DNA from: Thermoplasmata archaeon
GTDB lineage: Archaea > Thermoplasmatota > Thermoplasmata > Lutacidiplasmatales > UBA184
Direction of reading: 5' to 3'
NCBI GenBank assembly: GCA_021848165.1
Contig: JAJZMW010000030.1
Coordinates: 1-7,759 of the forward strand
DNA length: 7,759 nucleotides
Shown: piece after piece, positions 1 to 5,564 of the stretch
Layout: the number at the start of each line of letters is the position of its first letter
Position numbering within the stretch: position 1 is the first letter of the stretch
Position numbers and translations under genes: made by a program
The notes under the pieces: model-generated
Told to the model about the DNA's origin: nothing
Seen by the model: only the letters and a program-made list of their open reading frames with translations
Database searches by the model: none

Positions 1-153
1 GGCCGTCCCGTTCACGTCGAGCGTCGCATTGACGCTTGGGACGGCGGGGGAGGACGGCGCCGGGGACGACGCCCACGCGACGACGGTGATCCCCCCCGCG
101 AGGAGCAGAGCGAGCGCGATGGCGATGGCGATCGTTCTCCGCGGGACGCTCAT
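1..153 (-). CDS. Secreted or membrane-anchored protein, N-terminal fragment (runs off left edge)
   Basis: Only the first 51 codons are present; the gene continues past base 1. The ATG at 153-151 opens a typical export signal: a short basic start (MSVPRR), a hydrophobic core at residues 7-28 rich in Ala, Ile and Leu, and then a Ser/Pro/Ala-rich stretch (residues 30-40). Two N-glycosylation sequons follow at once (N-A-T and N-G-T, residues 43-50), as expected for a protein on the archaeal cell surface. A GGGGAG sequence sits only 2 nt before the ATG, which is closer than usual; an in-frame GTG at 177-175 is an alternative start that adds eight residues. It lies 46 nt downstream of the glycosyltransferase gene and is probably co-transcribed with it. 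The mature function cannot be told from this fragment; by its style it could be another repeat-type surface protein. Confidence 0.75.
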   Translation of the reverse strand, partial: MSVPRRTIAIAIALALLLAGGITVVAWASSPAPSSPAVPSVNATLDVNGTA

Positions 154-203
154 CGCTCCCCGGTGCGGCCGGGCCACGGCCCGCCCCCGATGGGGCCTCT
201 CAT
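150..203 (-). other. 17-codon mini-ORF joined to both neighbours by ATGA overlaps
   Basis: The stop TGA of the glycosyltransferase gene (202-200) overlaps an ATG at 203-201. That ATG opens 17 codons (starting MRGPIGGG) ending in TGA at 152-150, which overlaps the ATG of the next gene at 153-151. Both junctions have the ATGA form typical of translational coupling. The peptide itself is Gly/Arg/Pro-rich and resembles no family. It may only be a device for re-initiation across the 46-nt gap, or it may be chance at this base composition. Confidence 0.2.
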
Positions 204-2266
204 GAGAACTCCGGCGCGGCGTGGGGCCCGATCGTCCCGAACGCTTCGTAGCGATACGTCTGCTTGAGCAGGGAGAAGACCGGGTAGAGCGGGATCCACG
301 GGAGGAGGTCGGCGCGGCGCATCCGCACGAGTCCGACCGCCAAGGGGACCGCGCGAAGCCCGAGGCCGACGAGCAGCAGTACGGCGGCGTCCAGCAGCGC
401 GGGGACGCCCAGGATGGCGATCAGCAGGAGGAGGAAGACGTACGTCAAGCTGCGCACCCCCGAGTGCACGAACATCAGGAGCCAGAAGAAGACCCCCCAC
501 CCTCCCGCGTCAACGTTCTCGCCGAGGAGGGCCGGGTAGTGGCGCCCGTTCGCCATCAGGATCCCGCGCCCCCATCGCACGCGCTGCTTGCGGAGGGCAT
601 GGTAGTCCGGTGGCACATCCTCGTACGCGACCGCACCGAACTCGATCCGGATCTCGAAGCCCATCCGCTGGAGCCGGATCGAGATCTCCGAGTCCTCCCC
701 GTTCCACGCGACCCAACCGCCGGCGTCGATCAGCTCCTGCCGGCGGAACGCCGAGAAGAGCCCATCGAGGACCTCCGCCGACTCGGTGGCGATGCCGGCG
801 GGGCGGAGGAAGTAGTGGTTCCAGGAGATCTCGAGGCCCCGGAGCTTGCGCGTCCACCCGTCGCGCTGCCGGGGATGGACGGCGCCCTGGACCCCGCCGA
901 CCTGGGGGTCGGCGAAGTGCGGAACGATCGTCGCGAAGCCGGTGACGTCGGAGACGGCGGTGTCGCCGTCGCACCGGAGGACGATCTCTCCCGAGGCGAT
1001 CGCGAGGGCGCTGTTGAGGGCGTGGGATTTGCCGCCATGGCGCAGGTCGAGGAGGATCCCGCGCGCGTGCTGGAGCCCGGTGATCGCCCGGAGCGCTCGC
1101 TCCTGGGTCCGGTCGGTCGATCCGTCGTTCGCGACGATGATCTCGACGCGGCCGGGATACCGCCGGCTCGCCCGGTCGGCCGCTCCGATCGCCTCCTCGA
1201 TCCACTCCTCCTCGTTGTACGCCGGGACGAGCACCGACACCGACGGATGGTACTCCGCCACGCTCGGAGGGGGCCGGGCGATCCGGCGCCGATGGAAGAG
1301 CCACTGGCCGATCCCCCCGAACGTCACCAGGGCGGCGAGCGGCAGCAGGAGGAGGAGGGTGACGCCGAACAACAGCGGCTGGAGCCCGAGATAGTCGTTC
1401 GCCGCGAGGAGCGCCGCCGCGGGGAGCACCACCGAGACTCCGGCGACGGCGACGAACCGCGCCCGCGCCCCGGGCCGATGGTAGCGCCGCTCGGTCCGGC
1501 GTACCGCCGGAGGGAGGTAGAACGTCGTGAAGAGGAAGAGCGCGAGGAACAGCCCACCGACCAGGCTCCGCACCAGCAGCGCGAGGTTGCGCAGCGTCGC
1601 CCCCGGCACGGTGAAGAAGAGGGCGTCAAGAACGAACTCCGCCGCGACGTAGCCGAGCAACGCCGCCAGGGCGAGCCCGCGGCGGCGGGCCGAGTGGCCC
1701 GACCCGGGTCGGAGCAGGCCGCTCGCGACCGCGAACCCCGCGAACGCCGCGAGGTACATCGGGAAGATGAAATCCGGCACGACGAGCACCACGCGGCTCA
1801 CCGCGTAAACCCCCGGCCACGGCAGCGGCCAGTAGAGGAACGTCCCGACCCAGCCGACCGCGAAGTCGTACGCCCCGAAGAGGCGGCCGTAGGTGGCCAG
1901 GAGCGCGATCGCGGTCCCGACGAAGGCGAGCAGGAGCGCGAGCATGTACCCCCGGGCCCGCGGGACGGGATGCGGGGGTTGCGGTCCCGGGCCCGCGATC
2001 CAGACGACCTCCGTCCCCTCCCGGGTCGACATCCGGACCGGTTCGACCACCGCCGCGTCGGTGCGACCCAGGTGGGTCGCCGTGGACGATGGGACCCGTC
2101 GGAACGGGAACGGCGGGGGGCGGGCGAGCGCGGCCTGCCGGGAGAGCCAGGCGAAGGCGAGGTAGCCGAGCGCCGCCGCGGCGACGCCGACGACCATCGC
2201 CCCGATCGGGAGGCCGGCGCGCGCGAGGAACGGTCCGACCTGCTGCCACGCGCTCGCGAACGACAC
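200..2266 (-). CDS. Membrane-embedded family 2 glycosyltransferase, processive polysaccharide-synthase type
   Basis: A 688-residue multi-pass protein expected to build a polysaccharide from nucleotide sugars on the cytoplasmic side of the membrane and probably pass it outward. The GT2 domain spans about residues 341-570: the opening strand VSVLVPAYNEEE (343-354), D-G-S-T (381-384) for the nucleotide, D-G-D-T (433-436) as the metal-binding DxD, G-E-D (523-525) with the catalytic-base Asp, and Q-R-V-R-W (561-565), the QxxRW acceptor motif of BcsA/PgaC/NodC-like enzymes. The stretch LFSAFRRQELIDAGGW (503-518) also fits that group. About three hydrophobic segments follow (589-648). Unusually, about 330 residues precede the domain, with roughly seven hydrophobic segments (first at 18-40, others between 105 and 320) and a polar, Pro-rich loop at 44-104. 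The start is GTG, 28 nt after the stop of the hydrolase gene, without a clear Shine-Dalgarno; the next in-frame ATG would be residue 23. Sugar and product are unknown. A non-processive lipid glycosyltransferase is less likely given QxxRW. Confidence 0.9.
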   Translation of the reverse strand: MSFASAWQQVGPFLARAGLPIGAMVVGVAAAALGYLAFAWLSRQAALARPPPFPFRRVPSSTATHLGRTDAAVVEPVRMSTREGTEVVWIAGPGPQPPHPVPRARGYMLALLLAFVGTAIALLATYGRLFGAYDFAVGWVGTFLYWPLPWPGVYAVSRVVLVVPDFIFPMYLAAFAGFAVASGLLRPGSGHSARRRGLALAALLGYVAAEFVLDALFFTVPGATLRNLALLVRSLVGGLFLALFLFTTFYLPPAVRRTERRYHRPGARARFVAVAGVSVVLPAAALLAANDYLGLQPLLFGVTLLLLLPLAALVTFGGIGQWLFHRRRIARPPPSVAEYHPSVSVLVPAYNEEEWIEEAIGAADRASRRYPGRVEIIVANDGSTDRTQERALRAITGLQHARGILLDLRHGGKSHALNSALAIASGEIVLRCDGDTAVSDVTGFATIVPHFADPQVGGVQGAVHPRQRDGWTRKLRGLEISWNHYFLRPAGIATESAEVLDGLFSAFRRQELIDAGGWVAWNGEDSEISIRLQRMGFEIRIEFGAVAYEDVPPDYHALRKQRVRWGRGILMANGRHYPALLGENVDAGGWGVFFWLLMFVHSGVRSLTYVFLLLLIAILGVPALLDAAVLLLVGLGLRAVPLAVGLVRMRRADLLPWIPLYPVFSLLKQTYRYEAFGTIGPHAAPEFS

Positions 2267-2269
2267 GCC

Positions 2270-2294
2270 CGACCCCGGGGAACGCCGCGGGTCG
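2270..2294 (-). other. Possible hairpin across the hydrolase-glycosyltransferase gap
   Basis: CGACCC (2270-2275) is complementary to GGGTCG (2289-2294), leaving a 13-nt loop. In the transcript the stem starts directly after the hydrolase stop codon, and its 3' arm lies 3 nt before the GTG start of the glycosyltransferase, so it would cover the only G-rich stretch near that start. No T-run follows, so it is not a convincing terminator. A six-base stem at this GC content may be chance. Confidence 0.2.
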
Positions 2295-5200
2295 TCAGGC
2301 CGGCCCGGTGGGAGGGGCCTCCGACTTCGCCGAGCGCGCCCGACGGGCCCGGACGGCGAACCGCACGATATAGGCTCCGGCCGCCATCATCGCCGCGGCT
2401 CCGAGCGCCTCTCCCCCCAGCATCCAGACAGGGGGAACGATCGCATGGCCCGGCAGGAACTCTACCACGATCTCGACCGGCCCTGCGAGGACGGTGAGGT
2501 TGCCGTGGGAGGGGGCCGGGAAGTATCCGGACGGCGCGCTGATGTCGAAGGAGTAGGATCCGTTCGGCTGGGCGAGGGCGATGCTCGACCGGATCGCCTC
2601 CTGATGCACCGATCCAAACCGGATCCCCCAGGCCGAGCCGCTCGGGAGTCCGTGCTCCGTCAGGAGGACCGGATAGAGGACCTGGGAGAACGAAAGCACC
2701 ACGTCGAACCCTCCGGTCGTGACCACGACCTGCCCCGACCCCGGCGCGGGCCAGAATCCGGCCGGACTCCCCGCGGTGTAGAGATGCGGCCCCACCGAGA
2801 GATTGATCGCGAGCGTCGACGAGTTCGCCGCGTACCGCGTCCCGTCCAGAGCGACCCACCAGGCGGTCCCCTGCCAGAGCCCCTGCGCGTGCCAGGTGAC
2901 CGGGTACGTCTGCCGCGGAGGGGAGAAGGAGATCGGAAGCGTCAGCGGGCCCCCCTGCACGACGAACCCATCGCTCACCGGCGAGCTCCGGAACCCCGGG
3001 ACCGCGCCGACGACGTAGCCAAAGCTGCCGTTCGCCTCCGGGACCACGATCGTCGGCCGCGCCGAGACGATGACCACGCCCCGCACGGTGACCGACCACG
3101 CGGTCCCTCCGGGGAGCCCTGTCTCCACGAACGTGACGGCGTACACGGGGGGAGCGTGCCACACGGGCGTGAAGACGATCGGCACGTCGAGCGGTACCCC
3201 TTGGATCCGCACGGAGCCGTTCTGGGGCGTCTCCCGGTACGACGACGGACCCTCCACGGAGTAGCCGACGGTGCGGTTGATCTCCGGGAATGTGATCGTA
3301 CCGTTCGACGCGCTCTCGCGAAGTCCGAGGATCGTGACCGACCAGGTCGTGCCGTTCGGGAGGCCGACGGCGACGAACCGGACCGGGACCGCCGGCGCGA
3401 AGAAGGCCGCCTCCCGCAGCGAGCTGTTCGCCCAGACTTCGATCGTGGCGGTCGACGCGTTGCGGCTCCCCGAACCGAAGCCGACCCAATGGGTGAAGGA
3501 GAACCCCGGGGCCGCGACCGCCGTGACGGGGAGCGGCGCGCCGGCGAACCACCAGCCCGAACTGGGCGTGACCGACCCGCGTGCGGGATCGTCCGACGAG
3601 AGGTTGAGGAACCACTGGGGCCGGTAGTCGATCCCGACGGTCGCCGGACCGTTGACCGAGATCGGCGCGGGCGCGCTCGCCGCCAGGCGGAGCCGGGAGA
3701 CGTTGCCATCGGCCGGCGCCGGGATCGCGACCGGGGTGACCGCGGCGCTTCCCATCGGCTCGAAGAGGGTCATTGTCGGCCCCGTCGACGTGGTGACGTG
3801 CGGTCCGCTCGCGACGAACCATCGGGTCCCGTTCGGGAGTCCCGCAACGGGCAGCGTCAGCGGCGCACCCCCCTGCGGGTACGCTTCGAAGAGGGCGATC
3901 CCCTGGGCCGGGAGCTCCCACGTCGCCGGCATCCCCGTCGGGAAGTAGGAGTCGACGGGGGCCGGGGTGAGCGGATCGACGACCTCCCCGGTCGGCGAAG
4001 CGCCCGGCGCGAGCGTCCCGACCCACTGCGAGACCTCGGTCGGCACCGGGCTCTCGATCCCGGGCAACGACGGGGCGAACTCGACGCGGGTGGTGAGATT
4101 GAGGTTGATCACCAGCAGATCGGTCCGAAGGTGGTCCGCGGGATCGACGGTGGCGATCGCGAAGACGTCGGAGAGCAGCGATGTCGGGCCGCCTCCGTAC
4201 CCTGGAGCCGGGCTCGTCCAGGCGCCCGGGTAGACGATCGGGCCGAGGTGGCTCAGAAGGTCGGAGTACGCGGTGTAGGCGGGCCGCACGTTGTGCTGAA
4301 AGTCAAACCACGAGTTCGAGGTGTTCATCACCGACGCGAACAGGTCGACGTTGGTCACGTTCTCGCTCATCGCCTGCGTGAGCATCGCGCTGATGGCGAG
4401 CGCCCCCGCGTACCCGACGCTGTACGGGCCGTAGGAGCCATGGGCGAGCGCGCTCCCAATCTCCGTGACGAACACCGGCACCGGCGCGCACGTCGGGCAC
4501 CGCGCGGCGAGGTCCTGCGAGATGGTCGCGCGGGCGTTCGCCACCCGGTCCGGGATCCCGGCGCTCGAGTTCAGGCTCGCATAGAAGTTCACCAGCGTCG
4601 CCGTCGTCGGTGAGGCGATCCCGCCCGGGTAGCTGTGGAACGCGATCCCCGAGAGGTTCGGGCCATTCACCGCGATCGTGGCGTTGATCCAGTCGGAAAG
4701 GCTGAGCCCGGCGTGGGGTCGCCCGGTGCCGGGGAGCCCGATCACCCGCAGCGTGGGGTCGACGCGCTGCATCGCCCGGGTGTAGTTCTTCACCTCGAAG
4801 GCATACTGCAGCGGCGTCGGGGGGCTCGTCGGAGACGCCGACCATCGGGCCCAGGGGGCCCTCCAGTGGTTCCAGTACTCGGGCTCGTTCCCGATCTCCC
4901 AAGAGGACGGGTGGAGCCCGAGCGCCCGTTCCGTGTAGTTGACCACCTGGGCGGCGAGCGCGGGGTTGTCGATCTCGCCGGGGACCTGCAGGATCGCCGT
5001 GCACTGGATCGCCGCGCACAACGCCGCGAACTGCGTTTCGCTGGTAGAGGCGTTCTCCCAGGTGAGCGTCCCGTTCGCGACCGTCACGAGCGTGTTGTTG
5101 AAGGGGTCGTACTCCTCGCCGGCGCCGGCCCCCGGCCATACCAAGGTCCGGACGTGGGCCGCTTCGAGGATCTGCGCCTCGTTCGGCAGCAGGAACGCGC

Positions 5201-5441
5201 GGGGAGAGACGGTCGCTCCCCAGAAGTCGGGAGAGAGCGGGAAGGAGGAGCTCGCGAGGGTGAGGTTCAACGGGACGACCGAGACTCCTCCCCCGGTTCC
5301 CCCGGCACCCCGCGCCGTCGACGGGGAGGGGGCCGAGTTCGGCCCCGCGGCCGGAGCGATCGCCAGCGCCGCCACAAGCATGACGCCCGCGAGGACGATG
5401 CACCGGAGGACGTCGACCCGGGCGCCCCGGCTCCGCCGCAT
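2295..5441 (-). CDS. Cell-surface GH79-like (clan GH-A) glycoside hydrolase with surface repeats and C-terminal membrane anchor
   Basis: A 1048-residue exported enzyme, expected to cut a polysaccharide outside the cell. Order (from the ATG at 5441): signal peptide 1-33; catalytic barrel about 57-404; C-terminal beta-domain about 414-522; a degenerate surface repeat 523-604; an InlB-like repeat 610-682; four ~76-residue repeats 685-996; membrane helix 1005-1026; basic tail. The acid/base Glu is E186 in WEIGNEPEYW and the likely nucleophile is E327 in VTEIGSA. H269/Y271 (FHSYPGG) sit where GH79 enzymes carry His-Tyr residues. WEIGNEP, the HSYPGG segment and the TEIGSA region all resemble human heparanase as I recall it, hence GH79-like; GH39, GH51 or another GH-A family remains possible. 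Four Cys lie in the enzyme part (142, 147, 315, 318). Sequons are numerous. The frame is open up to an ATG at 5519, but 5441 has GAGG 8 nt before it and puts the signal peptide at the N-terminus. The substrate is unknown. Confidence 0.85.
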   Translation of the reverse strand: MRRSRGARVDVLRCIVLAGVMLVAALAIAPAAGPNSAPSPSTARGAGGTGGGVSVVPLNLTLASSSFPLSPDFWGATVSPRAFLLPNEAQILEAAHVRTLVWPGAGAGEEYDPFNNTLVTVANGTLTWENASTSETQFAALCAAIQCTAILQVPGEIDNPALAAQVVNYTERALGLHPSSWEIGNEPEYWNHWRAPWARWSASPTSPPTPLQYAFEVKNYTRAMQRVDPTLRVIGLPGTGRPHAGLSLSDWINATIAVNGPNLSGIAFHSYPGGIASPTTATLVNFYASLNSSAGIPDRVANARATISQDLAARCPTCAPVPVFVTEIGSALAHGSYGPYSVGYAGALAISAMLTQAMSENVTNVDLFASVMNTSNSWFDFQHNVRPAYTAYSDLLSHLGPIVYPGAWTSPAPGYGGGPTSLLSDVFAIATVDPADHLRTDLLVINLNLTTRVEFAPSLPGIESPVPTEVSQWVGTLAPGASPTGEVVDPLTPAPVDSYFPTGMPATWELPAQGIALFEAYPQGGAPLTLPVAGLPNGTRWFVASGPHVTTSTGPTMTLFEPMGSAAVTPVAIPAPADGNVSRLRLAASAPAPISVNGPATVGIDYRPQWFLNLSSDDPARGSVTPSSGWWFAGAPLPVTAVAAPGFSFTHWVGFGSGSRNASTATIEVWANSSLREAAFFAPAVPVRFVAVGLPNGTTWSVTILGLRESASNGTITFPEINRTVGYSVEGPSSYRETPQNGSVRIQGVPLDVPIVFTPVWHAPPVYAVTFVETGLPGGTAWSVTVRGVVIVSARPTIVVPEANGSFGYVVGAVPGFRSSPVSDGFVVQGGPLTLPISFSPPRQTYPVTWHAQGLWQGTAWWVALDGTRYAANSSTLAINLSVGPHLYTAGSPAGFWPAPGSGQVVVTTGGFDVVLSFSQVLYPVLLTEHGLPSGSAWGIRFGSVHQEAIRSSIALAQPNGSYSFDISAPSGYFPAPSHGNLTVLAGPVEIVVEFLPGHAIVPPVWMLGGEALGAAAMMAAGAYIVRFAVRARRARSAKSEAPPTGPA
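2454..3389 (-). repeat. Four tandem ~76-residue surface repeats in the hydrolase
   Basis: The units lie at 3389-3162, 3146-2916, 2909-2682 and 2678-2454. Each starts with a V-T-F-like strand, then G-L-P-x-G-T-x-W-x-V (third copy G-L-W-Q-G-T), a central N-G-S-like turn with aromatic residues, a P-G-[FY] segment, V-x-G-x-P and a closing I-x-F-x-P. The same unit fills the neighbouring upstream gene. I know this repeat from Thermoplasmata surface proteins but cannot name its family with certainty. A stalk or binding role outside the cell is inferred. Confidence 0.75.
3396..3614 (-). repeat. Divergent InlB-type beta-repeat (single copy)
   Basis: Residues 610-682 of the hydrolase show the pattern of InlB-like bacterial/archaeal repeats: G-S-V-T-P-S-S-G, a G-A-P-L-P-V-T-A-V-A strand, then P-G-F-S-F-T-H-W and a closing A-x-F-A-P. 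Such domains are small beta-folds in extracellular stalks or binding regions. It interrupts the array of ~76-residue repeats. Confidence 0.6.
3630..3875 (-). repeat. Degenerate copy of the ~76-residue surface repeat
   Basis: Residues 523-604 of the hydrolase begin with LTLPVAGLPNGTRWFVASG, matching the G-L-P-x-G-T-x-W core, and end with VNGPATVGIDYRP, matching the usual V-Q-G-x-P-(7)-F-x-P close. The middle is diverged: the sequon found at E-x-N-G-[ST] in other copies is E-P-M-G-S here. It links the beta-domain to the InlB-like repeat. Confidence 0.5.
4230..5273 (-). other. Clan GH-A catalytic barrel, GH79-like
   Basis: Domain-level entry for the hydrolase, residues 57-404 of the 1048-residue protein. 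In clan GH-A the acid/base Glu follows Asn at the end of barrel strand 4 and the nucleophile Glu ends strand 7. Here these are N185-E186-P187 and E327, 141 residues apart. After the nucleophile comes a long helical stretch ending RPAYTAYSDLLSHLG, which parallels the end of the heparanase barrel. Both catalytic Glu are present, so the enzyme is probably active. Confidence 0.7.
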
Positions 5442-5449
5442 CACGGGCG

Positions 5450-5453
5450 CCTC
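5450..5453 (-). promoter_or_regulatory. Shine-Dalgarno site for the hydrolase gene
   Basis: GAGG on the minus strand, 8 nt before the ATG at 5441-5439. This decides the start in favour of 5441 over the ATG at 5519, which has no comparable site. A GTG at 5444-5442, directly before the ATG and in the same frame, would be the only close competitor. Confidence 0.45.
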
Positions 5454-5457
5454 GCTA

Positions 5458-5481
5458 CGGCGTGCGGCGGCTCGCACGCCG
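5458..5481 (-). other. Perfect 9-bp inverted repeat in the leader of the hydrolase gene
   Basis: CGGCGTGCG (5458-5466) and CGCACGCCG (5473-5481) are exact complements around the 6-nt loop GCGGCT. In the transcript this strong hairpin lies just upstream of the GAGG site and 16 nt before the ATG at 5441. It could protect the downstream message after processing, affect initiation, or bind a dimeric regulator as DNA. If the longer start at 5519 were used it would be coding. Confidence 0.4.
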
Positions 5482-5543
5482 GCCCCCGGCACCCGGCGCG
5501 GGCGACCCCGGGAGCGCATGGCGTCCCGCGACCGTCGGGCCGT

Positions 5544-5560
5544 TCCCCCGTCCCGGGGGA
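5544..5560 (-). other. Hairpin just after the stop of the upstream surface-protein gene
   Basis: TCCCCCG (5544-5550) pairs with CGGGGGA (5554-5560) around a TCC loop, 4 nt past the TGA at 5567-5565. Archaeal termination normally depends on T-runs, and none follows on the minus strand, so this is not called a terminator. It could be an end-protecting stem between two genes of one operon. Confidence 0.3.
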
Positions 5561-5564
5561 GGCC

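Noticed and set aside
150..500. Minus-strand 116-residue frame ending at the left-edge gene
   Set aside because: It lies inside the glycosyltransferase gene out of frame. Only its last 17 codons, after the ATGA overlap, are of possible interest and are listed separately.
2295..2429. Sortase or archaeosortase sorting signal at the hydrolase C-terminus
   Set aside because: There is no LPxTG or PGF-type motif before the helix; it looks like a plain transmembrane anchor with a basic tail.
221..2497. Very long open frame on the plus strand opposite the glycosyltransferase
   Set aside because: Its translation is a uniform Arg/Glu/Asp/Pro/Gly mix with no hydrophobic segment or motif, typical of the antisense of a high-GC gene. 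The minus frame has clear GT2 motifs.
2454..3389. CRISPR or DNA-level tandem repeat array
   Set aside because: The repetition is at protein level; units have diverged in DNA sequence and there are no regular short repeats with spacers.
1798..4026. Long minus-strand open frame crossing both the hydrolase and glycosyltransferase genes
   Set aside because: It overlaps two well-supported genes in another frame and is an Arg/Gly/Ser/Pro-rich composition shadow without domains.
2445..4613. Very long open frame on the plus strand opposite the hydrolase
   Set aside because: The same Arg/Asp/Gly-rich low-information composition; the minus frame carries a signal peptide, catalytic motifs, repeats and a membrane helix.
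5442..5564. Internal promoter in the 123-nt gap
   Set aside because: The gap is almost entirely G and C with no TATA-like or BRE-like element on the minus strand, so only hairpins and a ribosome site can be supported.
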